A stretch of DNA of 64,000 bases from Isoetes taiwanensis (Eukaryota > Streptophyta > Lycopodiopsida > Isoetales > Isoetaceae), in the NCBI GenBank assembly GCA_021234155.1, contig JAJEKV010000035.1:9004779-9068778 (forward strand). Reading direction: 5' to 3'. The stretch's first letter is position 1, and each line of letters starts with the position of its first letter. Of this stretch, positions 35,986 to 46,559 are shown one piece after another. The translations under genes and the position numbers were made by a program. The notes under the pieces are model-generated. The model was not told where the DNA came from. It saw only the letters and a program-made list of their open reading frames with translations, and ran no database searches.

Positions 35986-36081
35986 CGTAAGATTAGAAAG
36001 ATTAGCTCGAGTTCTGAAATTCGGCCTCTTTCTCTTTGATCTCCACTTCCAAGGTATTTTTCCTCGTTTCGCTTCCTTACG

Positions 36082-36829
36082 TCAGATCGGAGACTTGAAA
36101 AGTTTTTTAACTCGGTTACAGTAATATGTCTCCATTTGTAGTGTCAGCTCCAATTCCTTCATCAGATCAGAATTTGCATTATCTGATTGCAACTCAGATA
36201 TTGAGGTCTTCAAATCCTCAATTTTCTTCATGCTCTCTTCAAGTTCCACACTGAATTTTTCATTAGACTTAGCCTCTGCAGTTAAACTAACCTCAATTGC
36301 ATGCACCTCTTCTAACATGCTTGCCCTTTCATTCTCAAGCTTATTTACAGCTTCCTTAATCAATTCAAAGTTCTCGTTTAAAGCAGAGTGGTCTAATTTT
36401 GAACTTTCTAAGCAAGTAACTTTGCTAGAAGTGGCAACATGGACATCCTTTCCCCTAGACCTGCAATTTCTATACTTCATAACTTGAGCGCCAAAAGAGG
36501 CCCAATTGATCTTGTGCTTTGCAGGGTTTGAAATGGCAGTATCATAATTTTCCCATGCAAAAGCATAAGCCACCTGCTTTCTCACTTCATTGTTTGGCAT
36601 AGTTTCCTTTTGATATAATTTTTTCAACAATCTGTCCAATTTTTTTCGGGAAGAAATTTTGGATCATAGAAACTTTCATCTTATTGCTTGGGCCTTCTTG
36701 CCAAACCGAGGCCCATTGTGCATCTGTTACATTCTCTTCCAACCATTTTACTTTCAAAGCAGGCTGCAATCCTTCACCAGAAAGTCCATGAATGTCTATG
36801 AAATCTTGCTCGGTCACCGCTTCGGCCAT
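36082..36829 (-). CDS. KHK-domain coiled-coil protein of transposon (one frameshift)
   Basis: Starts MAEAVTEQDFIDIHGLSGEG at 36829. The frame shifts once in an A7 run near 36646 and continues to a stop at 36082, for about 245 residues in all. The centre (VAYAFAWENYDTAISNPAKH, then KINWASF) aligns with module R genes at 18888 and 53385 (AFAYQNTRRALANPAKHK, then LDWALF), including an upstream VW at equal spacing. The C-terminal half is a long coiled coil (NKLENERASMLEEVHAIEVS and onward). No known domain name comes to mind. The frameshift could be a homopolymer error, in which case the gene is whole. It lies at the right end of the element on the same strand as the HAD and RING genes. Confidence 0.6.
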
Positions 36830-37499
36830 TGTAAAATGAATGGATCAAAGGATTGTGTGACGGAATTGGTGATCTAGGAAGAGGATTCGGAAACAGGGGA
36901 TTCGAAATTGGGGCTGAATAAAGAAAGGCGCGCGGGAAACGAGGCAAATGATGTCCTCTGAAAAAAAACTGTCACTGCTCGAATTTAGGTGCTTTAGGTG
37001 CTTGGTGCTTTCGCGCATTTTGGGGCATTTTGGGCGATCTCGAACTCAAGATCTGTAGTTGCTAGAACCAGTGTGTTACCACTAGACCAAACATCCAGAC
37101 ATCAATGTGTATTAAGTGATCCATTCAACTGTTTATATTACGCTGATTCCATGAAACAATTTTCAGTTGTGAAAACCACTTTATACAAAAGGAAAATGGC
37201 AGTATATTTTGGAAGATAAAATACAATTTCCATGACTAGACCCATGCTTAACTTTTGTGGCAGACCTGAAGCTATAGGCGGTTTGCACGTCCATTTTCCA
37301 TCAAATTTAACTTCCCCATGCGTATTTATTTTATTTTCTACTAACACAAATCTTGTTCCTCGTGGAACACGCCCTTTGCCAGTCGGCTACTCTTTCTCAC
37401 AATTATTTTTTTGATGGATTCATTCAGTTGTGAGTGAGGAAAAAACATCTGTTCTTGTGGATTGCCAAAAGGCGAGGTTTCTCAGTTACACATATGTTG

Positions 37500-38465
37500 T
37501 TACCAACATATCTCTCTATTCAAGAGCCTAGCCAAGGCTTGCTTGTTTTTGCAGTGCCCGTCCTCTCTGCTATATGATTTCTCAATCTTAAATATTATAT
37601 CCAACTCTTTGGATGTCTTGCCAATCGTCATTTTATGAACTTTCTGATAAGTCAGCTCAAGCAAACTTTGGACTTCTAAGTAATCTGCCATCTATATACA
37701 AAACTAGCCACCATTAAGCACCATGAATTAGGGACATAGAATTACAAAATAGTCTAAAAAGATGAAAGAAGAAACAATGGAACTACATAATCAAAAGTAG
37801 AGCCCTAAAATGGGTCAGAAGATGCACATAGAACATGCACTAATTAATATATAAGACGAAGCAAAACTCCGATACCTCAACTGAAGATCTTAAAACACTA
37901 ATATAAAAAACTAAACTAACCAGGAAAAGCTTGAAGATGGTTGTCTTTTCGATGTTAAGGAATTTATGATCCCAATTATTCATGACATCCTCAGTTTCTC
38001 CGAGCTTATCCGCATCAACATGATAATTATTGTACTCGAATACCTTTGCAAGAATTTCAGTTGAAATTATGAGCAAAGGGATTTTGTCAGCGCCCTCTTT
38101 TTGTTGGATCATATTTTTATTAAGGAGGTTTTAAAATCTACGGCCTCTTCGAGCTCAAATATTTTTCCTTCCCAGCTTCGGACCTTGAGCTTCCTCATAC
38201 AATTATTTTCCTCATCGCTACATTTATGCCTAAACCAACCGAGGCAACTGACCTTTGATGGTTTCACCATTTTGCTCTTGTCACCTTTGTTACTCGTTCC
38301 TGCGCCGAGTTGGGGTTGACTATTAATCACAATCTCATGGCAGAAGAGACACTTGCACTTTGAGGCACATGATTTTGTTCCAAGTTTCGATTTTGAATTC
38401 TTCAAATATCGAACAAAAAACCTAACTAACACCAATATGAATACGCACTTATAGTGTTTTTTCAA
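37500..38465 (-). pseudogene. SKP1-like pseudogene, copy 2 (most complete)
   Basis: Frame 38465-38109 gives CMRKLKVRSWEGKIFELEEA, then breaks by a small deletion before the helix that reads IKNM in copy 1. Frame 38112-37921 continues with MIQQKEGADKIPL, ILAKVFEYNNYHVDADK and DVMNNWDHKFLNIEKTTIF. A donor (G|GTTAG) follows at 37920. Exon 2 (37691-37500, acceptor AG 37693-37692) gives ADYLEVQSLLELTYQKVHKM and IGKTSKELDIIFKIE, matching the SKP1 C-terminal helices that contact F-box proteins. The terminal ENQWAFE-type tail of SKP1 is replaced. The N-terminal extension with two CxxC-like pairs is shared with copy 1. It is an SCF adaptor relic and is not intact. Confidence 0.75.
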
Positions 38466-38536
38466 CCTTAGATCATGTCATATTATTTTTGCCTTTAGGA
38501 TCCCGGGCAAATGCAGTTTCAACAATTGTGCAGGTT

Positions 38537-38708
38537 TGATTTTTGAGGAATATTTGGGTATCTTATCTTATGCATAGACATGTGGCTGCACTCAGTGGAT
38601 TATCTTTGTCTGCTGAGATTTTATTCCTGTCTTTGCATCTATGTGTGTACTTCTTCTGGAATATTGAATACCAGTTTGTCGTCCTTCAAAAAAAAAAAAA
38701 AAAAAAAG
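38537..38708 (+). mobile_element. 5'-truncated LINE 3' end with poly(A)
   Basis: About 170 bases ending GTCGTCCTTC plus an A run. The same GTCGTCCTTC 3' end, reverse-complemented, precedes the poly(A) of the LINE at 51141. The insertion is flanked by a near-perfect direct repeat: ACAATTGTGCAGGTT (38522-38536) and ACAACTGTGCAGGTT (38712-38726). The empty site is visible at 1876-1890 in copy P1. Confidence 0.8.
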
Positions 38709-39163
38709 GGGACAACTGTGCAGGTTATTCATTGTAATCTTGATCCTCTATATTATGTTGTTCATTTGGTGGATGTAAATTTGTTGGAGTGTCGTTATAT
38801 AGCAGCCAGTTATAAATGGTTGAAGCATTTTTTATTCCTGCTTTTTGGAATGTCTTCTGATTCATTAGGTCATCAAACAGAGTTTCTCGGCTTCTGATAG
38901 CGGATTGATGGTGCATCTACTGCAAGGAGCTCAAATTCCGTTGTAAAATGCGGCACAAAGAATACTTGAGTCATTGTTGTGGGAAGAAGATCTTGCCTAT
39001 GGTACTTGCATCATATTCAAACTTGAAAAGTCACCCATTGTCCAGTTCAAAGAAACATCACTTGAGAATTAGCTGTTCACTGCCATTGTTTCAGTCTTCG
39101 CTGGATTTGTCAAACCTCCATGATGTGGCTGTGTGGTTGAAGTTTTTACCATATTTTTTAGCA

Positions 39164-39554
39164 GATATCACATCTATGCTTGCAGCTTATGCTCAGCAAG
39201 GGATTCGAAAGGATGCATTAGAGATGTCGTTGATAGATAGATAGATGCCATTGAGAAACATGGCTTCATGGAATGCTGTGCTTTTAATATATTCTCTACA
39301 AGGGACGATGCATATTGCTTTGCGTAAACTTGCTATTCTTTAGATCTAAAACTGTGGTATTAAGTTGCCAGGCAAAGACCAAAGCGCTACCTGAACTGAA
39401 ACAAATTCAATTAGAAAAGTGCAGGGAATTGAAGAAGATCCCATGGGGTATACATGGTAATATAGTTAACTTGTTCTTGCTCTGTATTGTTGGCTGCAGT
39501 ATTCATGAGTTGCCAGTATTCAAGAGTTGCCTTTGCTTTCATAAGATTAGTTAA
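39164..39554 (+). pseudogene. PPR-like then LRR-like fragment, copy 2
   Basis: PPR-like frame DITSMLAAYAQQGIRKDALE, a stop, then MPLRNMASWNAVLLIYS, with a later frameshift. From about 39381 another frame gives KALPELKQIQLEKCRELKKI followed by PWGIHG, an LRR of the type found in NB-LRR resistance proteins. The two fragments belong to unrelated families, so this is a mosaic of gene scraps. Neither could be functional here. Confidence 0.5.
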
Positions 39555-39560
39555 CCATAC

Positions 39561-40734
39561 TCATAATGCAATGTATGGGTAAATCATCAAATTCAATTTG
39601 GTTAAAATGACTTAGTTTAGTTATTTTTTTTAACCAATGATCTTCGCAAGCTCCTTGAGGATAGGAAGTTGGTTTATTTTATAATTTGATTCTCTTGCTT
39701 TTGCTTTTGTAAAACTTTAAAATTGTTTTGAAGTATGTCTACTTTAATGTAATTATTAATCAACTACAATTTCAATGCTTAAAAACTTTGTGACGTGCGC
39801 CATTTGAGGTGCATATTTAGAGTTCCATCGTGAACTAAAGTACACCTCAGGACAAAATTTTTTGTTTTGCATTTTTGTTGATGTACTTAACTACGTCTAA
39901 GGGAAGAATAAGTTTTGGATCTGGCTTTCCAAATCTTCGTCTTTAGAGGCAGATTTAACTGCCTCCCACATTCCTAATAAAACATTGTTTTTTTTTTTTT
40001 TTTTTTTTTCCGAAATTGATAAATGCAAAATTAATACATTGATAATATTGTCATTAGACAATTCCATGAACAAAAATAATCACAAAGGTAAATAACGTTC
40101 ATTCTTGCCAATATTAATATGCGCTGTTGTCGAAGTTGCACATATGGGACGTTAACACATGCCAGGACATTAGCCCGGCAACACCGGGCACACGTTTACT
40201 AGTGTAAACTAAAAAGCATATCCATATACCGCTCTAAGGCCTTAAAACAGATCCCACAATTTTGGGGTATTTGTGTCATCTTTGAAGTGTATAGTCTCTA
40301 CAAGTTGTACACACACCTCCCTTCGTTGCAGACATTTTTATGACACAAGCCAACCTTGAATTATATCTGAACCAGCAAAGAAGCATCAAGAGGAAAGATT
40401 ATTTTTCTTTTAAATGATATACTTTTACATTTGAATTAATAAGTATGGAAAGATCAAGCTTTTCTACATTAATTATTTCTTAGATGTATAGCATAGCCAT
40501 ATCAATGCTCCTTTCCTAGGCCTTGTATACTTCCTTTTCCTAGTGACATCTTTGTTTCATTCCTTTAGTGACTGGTACATACATAAGTTGCAGGTTGCAT
40601 GATCCCAACCACGTCATAATCAGAAACTTGAACCTGCTGGATTTGCCTCTGCGTAGATGCATAGGGTGACAATTGACAAGGCTTTTATCTAAAGTTCCAT
40701 CACAGAAATTTTGTACTGAATGACACCACCAGTT
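39561..40734. other. Non-coding stretch with Helitron tail and poly(T)
   Basis: No gene was recognised. It holds a T run (about 39987-40009) and the Helitron 3' end at 40173-40202. It is absent from module P1/Q1, where the flanks meet near 2578. Confidence 0.5.
40115..40202 (+). mobile_element. Helitron 3' tail, second family member
   Basis: Hairpin GCCCGG-CAACA-CCGGGC (40173-40189), then ACACGTTTACTAG ending at 40202 and a host T. The 60 bases upstream (GTTGCACATATGGGACGTTA and onward) match the minus strand at 60194-60300. Only the 3' end is identified; the 5' boundary is not visible. Confidence 0.65.
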
Positions 40735-41482
40735 TTAGATTAGATTTATAAGTAGGTTAGTAGAACAAGCAATTAAGGGCTTTTAGAGCACAGAAATAAA
40801 CTATTTGAAAACATGATACTTGGCTTTCTCCAGTAGTATTTAACCAAGCCAAACACGCTCCCTGCACATGCCTTGGAAGGTAAGTTGTGTAGTCCATGCC
40901 ATTGTCAGCCATAAACTGGCACTATGTCTTATCTGTACGGTAAGAAAATCTGGATAGCTTCATCAATTTATATGTCCTCTTTCTCTATGCTATGGAGTCC
41001 ATTACAGAAAAACCATCAACGTAAAGAAGATATTCTGATCTTCATTCTAACTATTCTAGCAATCATCATGCCATTACCTAATAATTTTAACACATTTCTT
41101 TCATTTGTGAGTGGTATTAAATGCTAGAAACAGTAACAGTTTTTGTTTTATCTTCAATCAAACAAGATTTTAAATCCAGCAAATGTCACCACTGGGTAGG
41201 CATTGTGGATTCCTCGCACACATTATATCCAGAGGGTACATATTTTCCCTGCTCTTAAATTCAATAGTTGTTGAAAACAGTTCTTCACCGTTAGTCTGTA
41301 CTCATCCTTCATCTGAAAGGCAGTTTTAAATTCCTTAAATCAAGACTGCATGATAATGGTTTACACGAACATAAACCCAATAAAATGACCATAAAGACCC
41401 TACAAGCATAAAGTCAAACAAAAAAATGATCAGATTCACAACCTTCATTTGCATGAAACCTTTTTATCTATGTTTACCCAAG

Positions 41483-41592
41483 TTTGATACCTCAAGGAAA
41501 CACGCTGTGGTCTCTTTCTCAAAGATACGGTGTCTCAATCCCAGACATCCAAGCAGCCAATGGCACAGAAGATCCAAACTTGATCTATGCAG
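41483..41592 (+). pseudogene. Single LysM-domain exon, copy 2
   Basis: Same 110-base exon as at 3327 with the same splice sites and the same peptide (LWSLSQRYGVSIPDIQAANG). It is preserved although nearby introns differ. No other part of a LysM receptor or secreted LysM protein is seen here. Confidence 0.6.
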
Positions 41593-41779
41593 GTAATTGT
41601 GAATCTTTGGCATCTATATAAAGTTTGCTGTATACATCTTGAATGTATTCCATCGTGAATCTATATAATTTTAGGTGATATCCTTGTCATCCCAAATGTG
41701 TAAATTGCAAGTAAAACTGTATGTAATGGAGGTTTACAAAACAGATCTTCATGAGGTCGGTGTAGAACAGAGATAGTAA

Positions 41780-42750
41780 AAATCAGAAAAAACAGACCCA
41801 GAAGTAAAGCTGCTTGTTTGGGTGTGAAAAAGCAAGATCATTTATGCCGCCAACATGGGCATCAATCTGCATTTTGACGAACACTTAAGACATGAAATGG
41901 CAAAAATCAAAAATAAAAAATCAAGCACTTTTACCAAGTTAATCTATTGCGCCCAAATAGGGCAGGTGCCCAATTTGAAGTAAGAATATTACCTCCAAAT
42001 GTTGCCGCAGATCGCCTCCTCCATTATACAAGTATAAATGAACAATGTACTTAGAAAAGCCAACCCCTGCCAATCAATTGCACCATCTTAGTATGTAAAA
42101 CACACACATGCATAATATACGTGTGAAAACTTACCAAGCAAGGATCCATCCGAGATCCAAACAGTGCTGTATACTTACTTAACGATGAATCCAGAAGACA
42201 ATGACCTGCGTAAGCATGAAGCAAACGGATACTTTGAAGGTTCTTTGTCCCAACCTTTCCCGTGGGCCAACTTCCCATATACCTATTTCATCCACATTTG
42301 TTCCATCAAAGTAGTTGTCAGTAAGTATGTAATGATGAAACTGGAAAAGATAAAGAGACTAGAAACCAATAGCAAGCAATATTGTCTTTTTAAACTGGGT
42401 GGAAGTCCATGCTCACAACACAAGATCCTTGAGAAAGGGTGCGTGCAAGTGTCTTTGGTAAATCATCCGCAGTTTAACGAAGTTGGGGATGGCTTATACC
42501 TGCATTAGTCACCAGCAGTGAACCGGGAAGATTACAGTCTGTTGAAAAGACAACCAGTACATAAGTACTTCCAAGTTCCCAACATATTTAAAATTATCCT
42601 AGCTATCCTAAGGTGTAATCCTTGCATCGTCTACACCACGAGGTCTGGGCCTTGTACACTTCAAAGTGTGCTCAGAGTCGGCAGACTGGTAATCAATAGG
42701 ACTGCATTTAAGCACTGAGATATGAGGCAACCAAGATCAATGAGAATGCA
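41780..42750 (-). pseudogene. TOPLESS fragment, module Q copy 2
   Basis: Same exon series as 3632-4650. The VDAHVGG exon lost nine bases in its last third (KQL is followed by YFW instead of CIITS). The VNRTVWSSDG exon is also shortened: the intron and exon between 42160 and 42180 are partly deleted. The DDLPKT and SADSEH exons remain with the same frameshift after SMDFHP. The lesions shared with copy 1 show that the locus was already a pseudogene before the duplication. Confidence 0.75.
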
Positions 42751-44641
42751 GGATCATCAAAACCCCTGTGGCATCTATCTGGTGAGTCTACCTAGCATTC
42801 ACAGATGGAAAAGAAAATGGACCGGTTTGTTTGAAGTAGAGCATCACGCATCACTGGATACCTGTAGTTGAGCAGTGTTTTCAACCAGAAATGACGTAAA
42901 GGATACCTTTCATAGTCCTGATTATACCAATGGTATTGCAAGAAACATCCAAGGCAAGAGCAAGAAACATCTGTATTCGCAAGTTTTCGACTTCCATCTC
43001 CATTAAATCTGACTACTGCATCTAGCCTCCTCAAACTATGGCAGTGCTGGTTAGCCAGTTCCCACACCGGCCGCCCAGCAATGGCGACTGCCAGTTTACA
43101 GGCAACAGTAGGTTTGGAGCAGTTTTCGGCATATCCGAGGCATATTCCTGCATATACTTAGAATATGCTGGAAACCCACATGAGCGAGCCTAGGGGCAAC
43201 CCAAAAAGTTTAATTACCCGGAAAGTCTACGTACAATCCAGAACCCTTCGACATTTTGAGGCCACACATACAGCACTTGCCTAAGATCGGACAAAACCAA
43301 GCATATTTGAAGTATGCGTTCTAAGGAGGAGGTGCTGGACGGAATAATCTTTGCCTGGTAGCTCCACAAAATCGGGCAACCATTGAACGGTAAGAGAAGA
43401 GCCATTCAAATGCACGAGTGGTAACAAAATCATAAAGTAACGGTGTATTCATTCTGTACTCCTGATATTGAATCTTCCACCTTGACAATGGTACCATAAT
43501 GCCCTCTAATTTCTTTATTTTCCATACCAGTCATATAGACTGAGCTCATTTTGCACAAAGCAAAGATATCACATGTTGCTCTAGGCAAGAAATATCAACC
43601 TGTTAAGCATATGATCTTGTTTGCACTACTTTGAATTTTATTTTCGCTTCAATAAAATAACCTTATTTCCATATAAGTCATATAGACTGAGCTGATTCTG
43701 CACAAGCTTCTTTCCACACATGTTGCTGTAGGCAAGAAATACCAATCTGTTAAAAATATCATCTTGTTTGCGCTACTTTAAAATTTATTTTCACTTCAAT
43801 GAAATAAACTTTTATGCCAAAAGTGATTCGCGGATAAAATCCATGCACGATCTAGTAGATCTTATCCACAATGCATACAGCTGCTGCAAATGAGACATAC
43901 AAAGAAACCTGAGCTAAAAGGACCTGAAGATGAAGATAGAGAAAAGATTTTTTTCTTAAGCCAATTTGAGGCAATAGAGTTGCCTCTGTATTATTGCACG
44001 TCAATCCATGGCTTTTAATGCAAAATCTTGAAACATGACATGGATAAGATGAAATGAATCATGACCAAATCCATGTGAATATTCTTTTACCTGTCCTAGA
44101 AGTTGGAGCAGATTCAACTTGGATATCTGACAAAGGCAATAGCCTCACATGATTTCAATTCAAGAGTTTCACGGACCCAGCTCATCCACAAGGAGCTGGA
44201 CAGGGATGAATGTTGATATGAGTGATAGAATAAGCAAAATATTGCAGATGGCAAGCTGTTGTCTCATGTTCATGTGTTAGAGATTCTGCAAAAAATGCAC
44301 CACTTAGAGCTTGAACCTATCTACAAATATGGTCTTTAATCACATAAACAATTGAACTCCATACAGGAAGATGTTTAACTAAGTTTTCCATGAAGAAACA
44401 TATTAGTTTTTCTACTGCCAATACGTGAGGTAAACAGGAAATCAGCATAATAAATACAAGATGCATGGGAAGAATTATATACTCTGAAAGTTCACTTGCT
44501 GGAAAACAGTAGAATGTCGGAATTACCATGGATACAATGCACTATGATCAACATATGTCTTATCTCCACTGCGCATACATGCATCCTAGGTCTCCAGATG
44601 TTTGGATTACGCTAGAATGCTGCTAAGCAAATATCTTTTAG

Positions 44642-44863
44642 ATGATACTTGAACTCTTACAAAATATAGTTCATGAGGGACAGAAAGTACCTCTAGATTA
44701 CAGCAACATTGTGGACCTTCTCGCCAATGCTCTTCAAGTAATCGTACAAAAATTCCTTCCACGAATGTTGTCAAGTGCTATATCAACATCAGAGGATTTC
44801 TTCTCCAAAATCTGGAGCAATGATTTGATGCACAAGTTCAGGCAGCAAAAAGAGCTGCGGTAG
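44642..44863 (+). other. Unidentified conserved ORF, copy 2
   Basis: 73-codon counterpart of the frame at 14587, with changes such as IVQKFL for IVRKFF. It is not recognised. The change pattern is too small to tell whether selection acts on it. Confidence 0.25.
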
Positions 44864-45031
44864 AACAAAACATTAGTACAAAAATTCTTTTGACAAGAAG
44901 AACAACGGGGCTGTTAACAACTTGGCCAGAGTAAATGAAAATACAGCACACCATTAGAAGCAGATGGAGAAATAAAAATGGCCGATAATTGTGATAACCT
45001 ACCGTGCATGGCATTTCTCAAAAGTATTTTC

Positions 45032-45123
45032 AGAAGACATAACTATTTTCAGCACTGCTGTTCTACATTCTGCCTTGAATGGCAGAATGTAGAACAGCAG
45101 TGCTGAAAATAGTTATGTCTTCT
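45032..45123. repeat. Perfect 43-bp inverted repeat
   Basis: Left arm 45032-45074, loop TTGAAT, right arm 45081-45123. The arms are exact reverse complements. In copy Q1 (about 15000-15045) only the left arm and loop exist and the sequence then continues to GGCGTTCTCAAAAC. The right arm was therefore made by copying the left arm onto the same strand. Confidence 0.95.
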
Positions 45124-45360
45124 CAAAAACTAAATCTAGGAAAGACGTTTTTAGTAATCGATCCTAGAATACCATTTTTCCCGCCCTACATTCGTGGACT
45201 AAAGTGTAAAAGGAAACGATCTGGGCCTTTAGATCAAAAAGTGCAGAATATTCTGACCTAACTAAGAAAGTTTGTGTTTGCGCATTTACCAGACAAGATC
45301 ATAGTTTGTGTTTGCGCATTTACTAGACAAGACCAGACAAGATCACGTACGAGAGAAGCG

Positions 45361-46558
45361 ATGGAAATAGTCGGAGCCATGGAATTGGACAGCGTAGAGG
45401 CAGCTCTGGAACGGAATATGGAGCTCGAACAACTTCTCGCTCAAAAGAAGCTGTATCTTGTTCTTGACTTAGATCACACCCTTCTCAACACTGTTGGCAT
45501 CGATCAGTTAGACGCTGAAGAAAAAGAGTATATCTTGCAAAATTATTTTTCACGTCAAAGGAAAGTAATCAACGCTGATATTGTGCAAGGATCAGACCAG
45601 TTTTACCATTTAGATCATTGGAAGTATTGGACAAAGCTTCGGCCTTTCGTGCACCAGTTTCTGGAGGAGGCCAGCCAGATGCTTTAGCCATGGCTGGTTT
45701 ACTCGATCCTAAGCTGCAGTATTTTCAAGGAAGAATCATCTCCAGCCATGGTAAGAAATGCAAGGACTTGGATGCCTTTCTTGGAGTAGAACATGCCACT
45801 TTGATACTAGATGATTCAAGAAGGATGTGGCCACAACATCAAGCCAACTTGTTGGAGGTGGAACGTTATCATTTTTTCAGCTCTAGTTGCAAGGACTTCA
45901 AACTTGAAGAGCCTTCTTTAACTCAACAACATAGGGATGAGAGCGAGATCGAAGGCAATCCCGCTAGAATACTCGATGTTCTTCGCAAGGTGCATGAAGA
46001 ATTCTTTAAATCATCAGATGAAGATATTAGTGTTACTCAACTGGTGCGAAAGATGAAGAAAAGAGTGCTACAAGGTTGCCATGTTCTCTTTGATGGAGTC
46101 AGTAAACGACTTAGGGGTTCCTTGAAGCACAGATAAAGGCCCTTGGTGCGACGTGTCATGATATTATGGATGTCTCAGTCACCCATGTCATATCCTATGT
46201 AGATAACATTGATGAAGAGAAGAGCATGTGGGCAAAGGCAAATGGATGTTTCTTAGTGCACCCTAATTGGCTGCAAGCTGCTCAGTATGTTTGGAAGCGT
46301 CCAGAGGAACAAGATTATCCTATTACTTGGTTTCCCATCTTCTATCCTTGTTATCCAACTGTTGGTGTTGCTACAAATGATGATGTAGTGGATGAGCAAA
46401 AAGGCAAAAAAAGGAAGCTAGTTGGAGAAGAAAAAGATGCCAAGCGTAGTAAACTTTCACAAGCTTGGAGAACATTCGATGATAAGAGAGAATCTTCTCA
46501 AATTCTTCATCAGAAGGTGAATGTTCTCACAATGTCCCCTTTTGTAATACCATGCTCT
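45361..46558 (+). pseudogene. CPL4/FCP1-type CTD phosphatase pseudogene C
   Basis: From ATG 45361, MELDSVEAALERNMELEQLL leads to LYLVLDLDHTLLNTV, a complete DxDxT catalytic motif, then FVHQFLEEASQM. A 40-base deletion near 45680 removes the FELYIHTMGEMNYA segment and shifts the frame. Frame 45618-46136 continues with LILDDS and RYHFFSSSC. One lost base near 46132 shifts it again. Frame 46166-46561 encodes the BRCT end (THVISYVDN, FLVHPNWLQAAQYVWKRPEE) and a basic KGKKRKL nuclear signal. This is the fullest copy. CPL4 enzymes act on the RNA polymerase II C-terminal domain in the nucleus. The upstream 45079-45261 frame is not part of the family. Confidence 0.8.
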
Positions 46559-46559
46559 T

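Larger units (their letters stand above)
30411..37025 (+). mobile_element. Multi-gene DNA transposon, copy 1
   Basis: Bounded by CCCCAAAA (30411-30418) and TTTTGGGG (37018-37025). Inside both ends are repeats of the GTGCTTTAGGTGCTT type. The inverted repeat is short and imperfect, and no target-site duplication is visible because the two flanks belong to different module P copies. Contents, left to right, are a broken transposase-like gene (+), a HAD/FCP1-fold gene (-), a RING-H2 gene (-) and a KHK coiled-coil gene (-). The transposase, HAD gene and RING gene end recur in the same layout at 56340-60083. I cannot assign the superfamily. The transposase resembles a group common in invertebrate genomes with an SHGKG signature. 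Confidence 0.7.
37028..39560. repeat. Module P, copy 3
   Basis: Begins in the tRNA-like stretch (37034-37096, minus) directly after the transposon end and matches 427-2580. It carries the fullest SKP1-like pseudogene, a LINE 3' end at 38537-38708 and the PPR/LRR fragment. Compared with P1 it keeps the LRR-like continuation, so P1 probably lost it by deletion. Confidence 0.85.

Noticed and set aside
38580-38897. 105-codon ORF with a poly-Lys run
   Set aside because: The Lys run is the translated poly(A) of the LINE 3' end.
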